A DNA stretch of 64,000 nt from Brachionus koreanus (Eukaryota > Rotifera > Eurotatoria > Ploima > Brachionidae): NCBI GenBank assembly GCA_016987375.1, contig PJRA01000506.1, positions 204,296 through 268,295 on the forward strand, read 5' to 3'. A program made the translations under genes and the position numbers. The notes below the pieces were generated by a model. That model was not told the origin of the DNA, did no database searches, and saw only the letters and a list, made by a program, of their open reading frames with translations. This document shows, piece by piece, positions 12,496 to 25,200 of the stretch; the first letter of the stretch is position 1; each line of letters opens with the position of its first letter.

Positions 12496-13014
12496 TCAAA
12501 ATTGTCTAGATTTTTTTATTTTTTTTTTGACTCTTTTTCCAAAATAGCCGCGTCTAGCGGCCATTCGATTATAATTTCCAGATTTAATGATATGTCTAAA
12601 TTTCAAAATAATTTTATCAGTAAATTTTTTTGGGCCGATTTGTACCTTGCGATCAAAAAAACTATTTTTTATTAAAAATCTTTTTTTTGCTTTAAGTCCG
12701 CCTAGCGAATTCTTCATTCGAAAATTTAAGAGCTCAATTAAAACTTTTTGCTTTGAATAGAGTGAATTTTCTTGTTTGGAAACAAAAATTGTTGGTTTTT
12801 GAACACTCCGACATTTTTCTACTAATTTTAAATCATTATCTTCGTCTTCTTTCAATGCTTGTTCAAATCGACTTGTAAAGCCATCCTTATTAATGATTGC
12901 ATTACCAACTTCAGCTATTGAACAATCTCCATATTCTGTTTTGGGAAGTTTTATCGTAGAAAAATTTAAGTTTTGATTACATTTTTTGTCAATTTTACCC
13001 ATGCACAGACCCAT
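12496..13014 (-). CDS. Small basic protein with MGLC N terminus, unknown family
   Basis: Not recognised. 172 codons in one exon. It begins MGLCMGK: Gly2 with Cys4 is the arrangement used for N-myristoylation plus palmitoylation, so membrane attachment is plausible. The middle is mixed (EDEDND near residue 57). The last 70 residues are strongly basic and rich in Lys, Arg and Phe, ending RVKKKIKKSRQF, like a polybasic membrane- or nucleic-acid-binding tail. It starts 149 bp after the stop of the axonemal dynein p28 gene on the same strand, and a TTGGTATTTTAG acceptor lies 3 nt before its ATG. It may therefore be the second cistron of a trans-spliced pair; it could equally have an unseen 5' exon. 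Lipidation and operon are inferences. Confidence 0.6.
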   Translation of the reverse strand: MGLCMGKIDKKCNQNLNFSTIKLPKTEYGDCSIAEVGNAIINKDGFTSRFEQALKEDEDNDLKLVEKCRSVQKPTIFVSKQENSLYSKQKVLIELLNFRMKNSLGGLKAKKRFLIKNSFFDRKVQIGPKKFTDKIILKFRHIIKSGNYNRMAARRGYFGKRVKKKIKKSRQF

Positions 13015-13106
13015 GTTCTAAAATACCAATCTTATTTTTTCAAATTTTAGCTATTGAAAATAAAATAAAAAAATTGCTTAGCAAATTTTCTTTTTTTTAA
13101 ATTAAA

Positions 13107-13112
13107 TTTATT
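13107..13112 (-). terminator. Poly(A) signal candidate, p28 gene
   Basis: AATAAA on minus, about 52 nt past the stop of the axonemal dynein p28 gene and before the next start codon. Confidence 0.5.
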
Positions 13113-13163
13113 AACAAAAATTTTTTTTAGTTCGAAAAATTAAAGATAGATTAAAAAATAATC

Positions 13164-14100
13164 TTATTTTTTTGGAGCGATGATACCTTCCAACTGAGCC
13201 TTAAGTTGTTGGTTTGTTTTTTTATAGAATGAAATATCCTCAGCATGTTTCTTTTCTTCAGCAGCTCTTTGCTCCGAGTTTCTCTTTTCTATTTGTTCGC
13301 ATTTAGCCTTCCACTCATTCACTTGCTTTTCTAGATCTCTTTTATCCATTTCTAACTCGTTCACTCGTTTTTCCATATCTGCTTTACCTTGTTCAGCCAT
13401 TAATGCTTTTCTCATTCCAAATGCAACGCTACTTTCGTAGAGTGTTTGATAAGCCGCAATTGTCATTCGAATTTCGTCTCTAACTCTTAATAATAGAAGA
13501 CCACGTTCTGAACAGCTAATGGTTACTTGTCTGATTAATTCATCTTTAATTTTACAAAATAATATGCAGCATCAATTATTGATCTAATAACTTACCGAAA
13601 CATTGAGAAAATAGTTCCCTTCTTACCGGACATATTCCAGTTTCTCTGGCTTGTCTTTGTTGCAATCTCATATCTAATTGCTCTTGTAAATTTATCACAT
13701 CTAATCTGGTTGCTGGAGTACTGGAAACATGTTGAACCCAAAGTTGATTTCCTTCAGTCCACTCTCTTTGGAAACAGTTAGAAAATATAAATGAAGAATA
13801 ACTTTTGAAATGAATTACCTCGGCGGAAGAATAGAATTGAGAATTTCGTCTGTTTGCTGTAGATTTTTTGAATCCAAAGGTTGAAGCTTCTTGTTAGATG
13901 ACGGACTCAATGGCATCGATGTATCCATTGGAGTAGGCGAAGTCGACTTTAGCGGCTTGGCCTTAATCAAAAAAGGTTAAATTCAAACACAATCCAATTG
14001 TAAAAAACGTTACTTTTGGTGTTCTTTTATCTGTATTACGAGTAACTAATACAGCATTGTCATATCTTACTAGAGAAGAATTAGGAGGAATGGTACTCAT
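13164..14100 (-). CDS. DNALI1: Axonemal dynein light intermediate polypeptide p28
   Basis: Light chain of inner-arm dyneins in motile cilia and flagella (p28 of Chlamydomonas, DNALI1 of vertebrates). Four exons: 14014-14100, 13819-13961, 13596-13765 and 13164-13543. They join in phase to 259 residues, the family's length. Recognisable blocks in order: SLVRYDNAVLVTRNT near the N terminus, ILPPREW (about 72-78), RQARETGICPVRRELFSQCF (about 114-133), RGLLLLRVRDEIRMTIAAYQ, then a coiled coil (about 175-250) with EKRVNELEMDKRDLEKQVNE, ending QLKAQLEGIIAPKK. The C-terminal half is almost invariant against vertebrate homologues, so the assignment is firm. It shows the organism has motile cilia. An AATAATTTAG acceptor-like site lies about 35 nt before the ATG, compatible with leader trans-splicing. 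Confidence 0.97.
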
Positions 14101-16246
14101 AGCGGCGGATAAATCGAAGATAATTTGGATTGCACCTAAATTATTTGGTCTTAATTCAAAAATATAATTAACTATTAATATAATAAAAATCGGTTGATCT
14201 ATGTATAAAGAGAAAAATTAAGAGTTACCGTGGCGACTTAGAAAAGCTTTTCAAAAACTAAATAATTATAAATTATTCGTTTAAAGAAAAATTTCCATGG
14301 CAACAGTCCATTACCGAATGTTGAAAGAAAAAAGTCTTAATTTTAATATTAGCTAATTTAACATTGTATAAAAACTTAAAACTAACATATAATGTGTGTA
14401 ACAAGTTTACTTGTCAACAACTTTACAGAAAAATAAAACGAATTTTTCAATTTGCATATTTTAATTAAATAGTTTTAAATATTAAAAATTTTTGAAGATA
14501 ATTTATCAAAAAAACATTTTAAATAAATAATTTCAATAAAATCTTTGTATTATTTTGGTATTAATCTATTAATTTTATGTATAGATTTAAGAGAAAAATT
14601 ATTTTAATATTTTATTTTAAAACAAGATAATAAAATTGTAGGTATTTTTAAATTAAAGAGCAATTAGTGTTCAAAAAGTGGACCGAGCAAAATCAGTTTG
14701 ATAGTCAAATTTTTGATAAAAAAATTTTTGGAAAAAATTTTGATAAAAAGTAAATTCATTTTTCTATTTTTAATTTAAAAAACAGATGCAAAAAAATTAT
14801 ATAATTCGAGAAGAAATTATGCTTTTAAAAATCCATAACTTAATTTTTTTTATTTACTTCAAAATTTTACTAAATAAATATAGGATTGATTTATTTATTT
14901 ATTTGAATTAATCAATGTTTTTTTTAGAAATTTTCGTGACAGAACAAACTAAATTAATTCGCGTTTGTTTTGGGAACGAAAATAGTTCCAAAATTCGTTT
15001 GACAAGAAAGCGAAATATTTTAATTAAAGCTTGTTTCGATTTGTTACATAATTGAAAATTTCAACTTAATCCGAGCATAAACATTCAAACAAGAAATGTA
15101 TGCCCAATTCGTAAGTATTTGAAATATTTCTTTAACGTTATCCTCAGGACAAAATATTAATATTAAAACTATTAGAAATTGTTTATTTTTCATGAAAATT
15201 ATAGGATTTCTTTTCACCACAAAAGATTTAAGTGCACACAACTGCTATTTGTTTAAATAAAATGGATTTTTTCCTATTTATTCCCAAATAAAAAAAAATC
15301 CTCACTTTAAAATATCATCAAAAATTTATTATCAATAATTGGAAAATTTTGAATAATTTTATTTATCAATGTTAGAAATAGAAATAAATTTTAAAATAAG
15401 TTGAATATTGATAGATCACTCAAAAATACAAAAAAAAAACGATAAGTGACGAGCAGATTAAAAATAAATATTTTTGGCGTGGTCGAAAATTTTAAACTGA
15501 TTTGTTCTCTCAATTTGTTTCATGTCACGAAAATGTCATTTGTGCCCAAAAGATATATAAAGAATATTTTTTAATTTTTTATTTATCATTGCTTTAAATT
15601 GACGAGAAATCTTTGTTTTTCAATTTTTTAGGATGATTTAAATCTTCATTGATTAAGATATATTGCATCGTAACTAAGAAAATTAGGCATTGAAAAGCTG
15701 GTGGACAAAAGCGTACTCAACTCAACCCTCAAGTGATAATAAATTAAAATTTTTGAAGTATGTTTTATTATTTTCTTATCTTACCAAAAAAAATTTATGG
15801 GTATTATCATTAAACTTACGAGTAGAATGCTATAATGAAATTTCTATTGTGATAAATTTTAGATAAATTTTCAAAAGTAAAAAATATTCTTAAAATATTT
15901 GCTTTCAATAAAATTTTACTGTCGTAGGATTAATCCTATTTTGATAAGATCGTGTTGATTTTCATTAAATATCTTGTTAAGAATTTAAAACAAGTTAAAA
16001 TTTGTTCTCATGCTTTGGCTTAATTTTTAATCCAAAAAAAAATTTTTCTATTTCTTAGTGGTGTAAAGACAGTTTTTTTGTTTATTTTAAGAATTTTTAA
16101 TTGACGTATATGAATCGAATTTTAATTTGAAATTTTAAAATTTGATAAAAATTTTGATTCAGAATTTTTGTTCTAAGATCAGAGACATAAGCGATTTTTA
16201 CGCACGTAAAAACAACCAAAATTCATTCGAGGATAAAAATACAAAC
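14101..16246. other. Intergenic between divergent genes
   Basis: About 2.1 kb between the starts of the p28 gene (minus) and the pericentrin-like gene (plus). It is A+T-rich with no supported coding exon. A slightly more complex stretch near 15690-15735 could hold an untranslated first exon of the plus-strand gene, but nothing fixes it. A GATTCAG acceptor at 16156-16162 lies 84 nt before the ATG of the pericentrin-like gene. Confidence 0.5.
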
Positions 16247-19200
16247 ATGTCTTCCACTGAAGATTTAGACGAGCTTTCATATAATTCCCTCTCAAGTCAC
16301 TCTACAGACGGCTATATTCACGAAACGCTCAAGCACGACTCAGAGATTGTTAAAAGTCATTTGGAAGAGTCGATGCGGTACAAACCTCTGGTAGAAAATT
16401 TGGAATATAGTAAAAGAAATTATGACAATTTTAAAAGTATCATGAATAAATTAAATTATATTTTTTTTATTGATTTATCTCTTGAATAAATAAAAGATGG
16501 TTTAGACAATAATGAACATTTTCAATTGTGTTCTCAAATAGAGGAAAGACTTAATCAAATATCTGAATGCAAGATTGATCTATTAAAAGCAAAATATCAA
16601 GTAAATACACTAAAGAAATTGTTTATTTTTGCAGGTAAACTAAATTTTTTCTACTAGGACGAGATAAATTTAAAAGTTTCGAGCATCAAGTTTGTAATGG
16701 AAAAGATGAATCGAGCCTCGATAAAATGGTCAAATGAAGAATACGAGAAGAAAATTAACAAAATGAAGCAAGAACTTGATTTGAGCAAAAAAATAATGTC
16801 TGATTATGAGAATAAAATCAGAGATCTAACAAAAGAAGTGAGTTGTTGGCAAAATTTAAAGTTCACCTTCTAGCTTAACAGCGACATTTTTTTAGATTGA
16901 AGTAAACAATCAATATTTAGAAACGAAACCTTTACAGGAAGACACTCAATCCAAGTCTCAACACACATTCGAAATAAACAATCATTTTGATTATCTTAGA
17001 GATGAGATAAACGAAAAAGAGAAAATAATCGAGAATTTAAAAGCTAAAGAAGATATATATCTTGGAGAAATAACTCGTCTAAAAACTCAATTAAACGATT
17101 ATTTGGAATTTAATACAAGCAAAGTGAACACAACTAATTTGGAAATGGAATCAGCATTGATTGACACAACCACTGATTCTGTTTATCGAGAGCCTAAAAT
17201 TGTAGTGACCCAAATGAGAGATGATAGAGTTAATGGACTGATTATTGAACTAGAAGCTAAAAACAGAACAATTCAAAATTTAACTAATGAATTAAATAAA
17301 CTAAAAGAAGAAATCGATGATATGAGCCATCCGTTGTTCTATGAGCTACAACATGAAATGCAAAATCAATTTAATGAAGTTGGATTTATTTTACAAATTA
17401 ATTTTTTTGTTAAAGCTTAAAATTAAATAATATTTTAAGGAATACGAAGAACTTAAAGTTTGTTATGAGAACAAACTAAGAGAAGAGCTAGAAAACTATA
17501 AAGTAGGTTTTTTTTTAGATTTTTTTTAATATTTAACATACTGGGAATTTATGATTTTCAAAGTTTAGAAATTTTGTTCTCTTATATTTGAATATGAAAT
17601 AAGAGACTGCTATTTTTATGTTATATTTTATTTTATTTACTTATGACCTGATATTCTCTATTGAATTTTTATAATAAAATAAAAAAAAAGGGACTCTTTA
17701 TTAAATTAAATTTAAAAGATTTAATAAATAAAAATTGTTATGATTATTAGAAATTTCTAAAGCATTTTAAAAATATTTTTTTTTCTTTTTATTTAAAAAT
17801 GAAATTAGCTTATTAATCTTTAATATAAAATTCATTTTAATTATTGAAAAAAAAATAAAAAATTCTCAACACTCGTTTGCGGATTTAATAAAATTATTGA
17901 AATTGGCAATTTTTATTTTATTTCAAATTTTTTTTAAAAGTTACAAAAATTTAAGTAAAATTCGGAAAACGCAAGTGAATAAATTGATTAGTGAAAATTT
18001 TTCAGTTTTTTAAATAGGTAAAGTTCACAGAATTTACGTTAATTAAAGTGAAATTTCATACAAAACTTTCAATACAAAAAGCAAAAAATCTTATAGCTTT
18101 TGTTCTTATAGTCATAAATTTTTTCTGCAGATGAAACAAATTGAAACAACAGTTGTTTCCCTTTGTTTCATCTTGCAGAACAAATTAAGGCTATTAAAGA
18201 TTTTTAAAAAAAAAAGTTATAAGATTTTTTTCTTTTTGTATTGAAAGTTTTGTATGAAATTTCATAATGTCCTTTTTATAAAATTCTTAAAAAGTAATAC
18301 ATCCAAGTAAAAATTTTACATTTGAATAGTTTTTTTACTTTTTTATTTGAAGAAAATAAGCATAAAAACACCATATTTACTCTAGTTCAAAGTATTATTT
18401 GGGGTCGGCCTATAGGCCATGCAAGCGGCTAAAATACGACCGGTCGATTAAAGAGACACTTACCGTGACTGACCGGCCAAGCCCTGGTCAACTGATTTGT
18501 CGGCCGTTTTATGGCCCACCAACAAACGGCAAATATACAGACTGATCTTGTGGTTGCCGGCCATTTAAAGGTTTTCTAAAATTTGGTAATCCACCATACG
18601 GTCGGTCTGTCAATTGGTCGAAATTAAACAAACCGTATGCAGACCGGCCGTGCACTAAACGTTTTTATAATTTTTTTTTCAATAAATTTTGTCAAATATT
18701 TAGAATAAGATAAGAAGAATATAAGAAGAAGATAACAAATTGAATTCTTTTTTGATTAAATTTAAGATTTCACTAAAATTTTAATGATTAAAATTAGTAA
18801 AATTTTACAAGTACGGAATTAAAAAGCCGGTTTTTTTAAAAAATGGTTTTCAAGTGGTCAGTCAATTCAATGGTTTAATGTTGGTTGTCGCCCAACATTA
18901 GTTCAAAAGGAAGCTAACAGTTAGATTTAGAAATCATTTAAAAATTTTTTGGAAGTTTAATAGTTAAATTTGATAAAAGCTTTAACTTATTTGATTTTTT
19001 TTGTTTAAATATTGTTAAATTTAGATTCCATATATGCTTTTTTCTACTATGAAATTAATTTTTTTCTAAATTTTATTTGTCAAGAACGTTTTCATTTTTT
19101 TTAATTTTCTCATTTCTATTTATTTTGTCGGACTTTGTTTGCAATAAAGAATTTCTATAAGGCAAACAAAGTTTTATTGTATATTTTTTCTTGAAATTTA

Positions 19201-22200
19201 AATTATTATTACTAATTTTTTTATTCATATTTTAAATTTTAAGACTGAAAATTATTCACATAAAAAAAATGCTTGTTTTTGGCTCTAAATGCCTCAAACT
19301 AACCATCTTATGTTTAGATGATAAAAATTAACTAAGAATTTTTGTATTTTTTATTTTGAAAATCAAAAATAGGATTTTTTAAGGAAAATATTGAGTTCAC
19401 AAAAAAGTTGTTAACTAAAAAAAACTAATATTTAGTAACTAATATTAACGTTTTTTTTTATTTTTTTATTGTGACGACTAGTCAATTAGTTATAAATGAG
19501 CTGATTCAAAAAATAAGCTCAAGGCTCAATAAAATGCAATTAATATAAATTTTTTACAAAAAATTTTTTAAGATTTGTTATGCGATGTTTAAATTATTTA
19601 AACAATAACAATAACCCAAGCGACTCTTGTTATAGTTATTTGACATATAAAAATGCTTATTCGAAATTATTTTTGATTTTGTTTAATTTTTTGTTATTTG
19701 TTGATTTGAATGCTCATTAAAATATTTCTAAGATAATCTGATAAACGGTTTCTAAATTAAATATATTTTTTTAATTTTTATTGAATATTAAAATGATCAT
19801 AAATTTTGTTTTTAATTTAATGTCTCTCAAACATATATTCGGTGATAATGGGTCTAATAAATAGTTAACTTTCTAAACTTGGTGTAGATGCCGGAAAGTT
19901 AAATCTTAATTTGGCTTCTAATTATTATTTCTTTCATTAAAAAAAATGAATTAATAAGAGAAACTCTTTTGTCTAAAAAGCCAAATACAAATTCAGAATT
20001 TTATTGAGCATTTTTTTAATTCATTGTTTTAATTGTTCAAAGTGAAAATCTAGGAGCTCGAACTAATAAATAATTGCGGCTAAGATTTAGCTTGGCTCAA
20101 AGCTAAATATCAACATAAGCTAGGTGATTGAGAAGTGAAATCTAGAGTCTATCGATTAAAAATAATTGATAAATTCTCAAGTGTCTTTCTTTGCTTTGAG
20201 AGCTTAACTTTTAGTATGGTCAAGTAATTAATAAAAGAAATGCAAATTTTATCTAATTATTTAAAAGCAATCGAGACGCACAATTTGAATAGGTATTGAA
20301 AGACCTAGCTAAGACTTTGAGGCTAATGTGTTTATTAGAAATATTATATACCCACATTTGTGTTTAGTCATTTTTACTCAAAGTCACAAATATACTATTA
20401 ATCTTAAATTATTTTCTAGAATATAAACGAACAAAGAGTTCAAGAAATTGAGAGCCAAAATCAAGTGAGTCAGCTTTGATTTTTTATCCGTCTTTAACTG
20501 TAATTTATTCTTGCAGAAAACAATAGCCGAAATAGAAGCCAAGCATAAATTTGATTTAAAACAACTTGAAATTGATTTTGAACAGACGCTTACTAAAAAT
20601 TTAATCAATTTAAAAAACGAAATACAAAAGACTCAAAAAGTATAAGAGATTTGATTACTTTGGAAATTAAAACTTATTTTGATTCTTACATATCAAGGAC
20701 AACAAAGACGTCGATATCAAATTTCTGTATTCAAATACGCAATCTATCAAAGAACTTAAAAATTTGGCATCAAAAACTGGCCTCGAGGTGAATATATTAT
20801 TTCTAAATGAGAATATATTTACTTTTTATTCCTGCTAATGACCCCTTATTATATTGAGAAAAATTTCAATTAATTTAATTTAAAAAGAGGTAAAAATGTG
20901 ATTTTCTACTTTCTACTCTAAGTTTTGGAATTCCATAGCATTAACACTAGAAAGCCCGACTGGTTTTTCATTTCGTTTAAGATTTCAAATTAAGATAAAT
21001 TAAACATTTTCTTTGAAAATTTATTCAATTTCTAAAAATTTACAATCAACATTTTTTGCTAAAAGAAGCCATTTTTTAAAATTTTATTTATAATTGATAA
21101 AATTCAAGTTTAAATTTTTCAAAAAGGGTCTTAAAACCACTCGGGTAATTTAAATAATTTTCAAATCCAATTAAATCAAAATTTACAAACTAAGAACTAA
21201 GAAAATAAAATAAATAAAAAGTTATTTTCGTTCTCACTTAGATTAACTAATTTAAAATATCTAAATCAAAAGAATGTGATTTTAAGTTAATCTATTTTTA
21301 ATCATCCACAATGTGTTTTTTTTATAATAAATAAATAAATACAATCTAAAAGCCTTATTTAAGTTTTTATTTTTAAGAGAATGAAATTTAAAAAAAAAAA
21401 CTTAATTTATATATCTTACAGGATACATTGCTTTATAATTTTTTTATCTAAAAATAAATTTTTAAAAGTTTTGGAATATTGAATATTTTTTTTTGAATAT
21501 TTTCTAATTAAATTTTGAATCAAACTTACAAAGTTATTTATTACAGTTTTTTTCGATAAAAATAATTATTCTAGAAAAATAATAAACTTAATTAAATGGT
21601 TCACAAAAACTAATTAGCTCAGTCTTGAGACTGAAATAGAACATTAGTTTACATTGATGCGAATTATTGATTAATTATAATTCAAGCTCATTTTAAATTC
21701 AGGTAGAGATTAAGAATCGATTCATACAAATATAATGCCTAGTTGTTAGCCATGATTTGGTTGTAGTCAAGCAAATAATTCAATATAAATTAAGGGTCAA
21801 AAAAACATTCATAAAAAAAATTAAAAATTTTCATCAGCCCTAATGTTTTCATATTTTAATTTAAACCTGTGAGACTTTAATCGGACACTAGTGGATTATT
21901 CCACTATTTGACGATTCTGAATGCAAGTTTACTTTTGTTATACACTTAAGCGACTTCTAAAGCTTTCAATTATAAAATTTATTTTTAATTTATCTTGAAT
22001 GACCTGTTTTTTTTATGTTCACTAGGATTTGAATGAGAACGAATTGCTAACTGTTGTTTTAGACCGCGCTAATTCGACAAACCTATCTGCAACCAAATTT
22101 AATGCCAAAGAAAACAATACCACTAATAACAATTTATTGACTCAATCTTTAGAGCAGATGCCTTTGAATTTAGAAACAAGCAATAACAATATTTCATTTA

Positions 22201-25200
22201 CTGATGACGAAAAACCTGTTTCAAATTCTTATCACAAATTAATTCAAGTTGAAGCAACATCAAACGAATTTAAATCACTTAACGGGTACCAAACCCTATT
22301 CTCTAATAACTAATTAAATCTATTTTTAAATTTTAAGAAACCCAAACTTGATAGAACTTGATTTGGAAACAAATCACCCACTCGAATACCAGGATAAATT
22401 AAGACAGGTATATTTGAATTTTTCTATCACTTTTCAAAATAAGTTTATATCAATATTTGATAATCCTTATTTGATTGTTTACCATGTTTATTTTTAAAAG
22501 CCATTTAATATCAGAGTTAAAATAAACTTAAAATTTTTGTAGTAAATTGTATCAACTAGACCAAGCTTTATGTGATCAGTCATAGAATATGGTTTCTTTC
22601 TTACCATTCAAAAGAAGCTGACAATTATTGCATCTGACATATTTAAATCAAATCTTAATTCTTTTTCTAAAAAAGAGTAAAAAATCTTTAATTTAGAATA
22701 TAGACAAATTTTATGTCTTCTAGAACCAATTTCTAAAGCCGGATAAAGGCTAAAATGGTTTTAGGGTTAATATTAGATTTAAAAAAATGTCGAATTTGAA
22801 ATAATTAAATCTTTAATTTTACAATTTAGTTGCATCATTGTTACATCAGAGGCTACTCTGATGCAAGAAAATATGCCAAGATATATTGAGATAGTTGGCA
22901 AGAATTCACTATTTTTATTAAATTATTGTTGTATTCATTTTGCATTGTTAAATTTTTTTGTATTATTTTTGTAATTGGAAATATTTTCAAAAAAATTAGG
23001 CGAATTCCTAAATAATTTCATTTTTACTTATCATTAAGATAAAATTTCAAGTTCAAAAATTAAAAAGACTTTTTAAAACATCCTCCCAAATTTTTAAATT
23101 CTAAATTTAATTATTACACTTTGATAAAAATAGTGAAATTTAAAAAAAATTAAGTTAAATTTTTTTATTCGAATAGAATTAGAATAATTAGCTCTCGTTA
23201 AAGAGCTCATGTCTGATGATATTTAATCCAATGAGAATTTAAAATTGAATTGTAAATGATCGGTTAATCTACAAAAATTAATTGAAAGCGATAAGAATTA
23301 AGTTTTATTTTAAATTTATAATTTAAATTCATTCAAAATAGAAATAAATTAAAATGGTTAATATTGGACGTGTGAAAATAAATTTTTATTTAAATGAATT
23401 CAAAAATTAGTAGCACTTAACCTACGAAACTTTTGGGATTTAGTTTTTTAAAATCAATTCATAAGCTCATAAATATACTAAGGCTTTTTTACATCTCAGT
23501 TTCGTTTAATATTATAATTTTGAATTTTTTTTCAAGCTTGAGATAAAAAACAAAAATCTACAGGGAACATTGGAAGCTTTGTATGCAAAAGACGATATAT
23601 ACATGGCCAGCTACCGCCGCGAAAACGAAGAACGCAATAATTACATAAAATTACTTCAATCAGATATTCAACAAATAACAGATGAAAAGTATGTCCAAAT
23701 ATATGAATTCCATAATTTTAACAAAAATGAAATATTTTTTTTCAGGAACTCCCTAACAGCTAATAACCAAAATTTGCTCAGCCTTCTGTCTAGATCGATA
23801 CTAATTAGTGTTTCTCTCGATGATCACATTGCCAAACGCTTGAGCAAAATAAGTCAACATCATAATGCTGATTTTAACAGTGGCACTAACTCGCCAAAGG
23901 ATTCGAATCACTTATCAAGCACGGAATCAGGACTCCATAGGTCTTCAGGTTCGTCAGAAATTGGCAGCAATGAGGACATTTCTGAAGCGGCCTTGGACAC
24001 TTCACAGCGAATTTACGAAACTCTTGCTAATAGCGACCTTACTGATGAAACACTCATTGGTGATTAAATTTTTGACTAGTTTTTGAAATTATTTTATTTT
24101 TTTTAAATGTTTAGATGCAAATCTTAAGGTGCAGGCTTCAATCGATAAAGTATTAAATAAACTTGAAGAAACTAGCAAGCAATTAGCTGAGTCCCATTCA
24201 CTTCAAATTCAATTGGCATACAAATTTGAAGAAAACCAAAAAACACTAGACGAATACAAAAATCGTTGTCAAAACTTAGAATCTGACTTAGATGAGCGAT
24301 CAATTGAAATGCAGACAAAGTTCAATAATTTAGAAGGTTTAGTAAGTGCTTATGAATTAGAGATTCGTCAACAAAAGAATATAATTGCTAACTTGGAGCA
24401 AAATTTGGCTGATAGTAAACAAGAATTGGCAAATGCTAAACATGTAATTGAAAACGAAAAGAGTGAGTTATTCAATATGGAACTGATTCGCAAGGACTTG
24501 GAAGCTCAGCGATCTCTTTACATAAACAATTTGCAAGATAGTGATATTAAAGGTAAGTGCTTAGTAGTTTTATAGCAGTAGTAGTAGAATTTTTTTTTTA
24601 ATTTATGAATGTTGTAGATTTAGCATTGCCTATTAACAATAGTAAATCACCAAATAATGGTTAGTTTTTTCTTAGTATTAAACTATTAAATAAATAAAAT
24701 AATTAATAGAGTTGATACGCACTAATTCATATTTGTTGGACGAAAAACATGAACTTGAGTACAAATTAAACAAAACCAAAGAATTGTCCCAACAGCAAAT
24801 AAAAGACTTGGAAGAAACGGTAGAAAATTGTAATGAAAATACAAAAAATATCAAAGATAATTATGAAGAGCAACTGGATGATTTAAAGAGACAAATAAGC
24901 GCAATGGATTCACAAATCAAATCAGACAAAGCTTTTATTGATGTAATTAGCTTAAATTTTTTAAATTAAGAAGAAAAATATTTTTTTTTCTAAAGCAACA
25001 AATGTCTGAGAGAGAACAAGAGCGTGAAGACTATGAGAATAAAATAAACGAACTTAAGCTTGCATTGAACAGAAAATCAACACAAGTGCTAGATGACGAG
25101 GATAGCAATCTTAAAGAGGTAGATTTATTTGAAATCTAAAACGGCTTATGAATTTTTTAATACTTAATTCATTTTTATAAATTAAGTATTCTAGGAATTT

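Noticed and set aside
15044..15241. 65-codon ORF on minus
   Set aside because: A+T-driven open frame without recognisable protein features or neighbours in phase.
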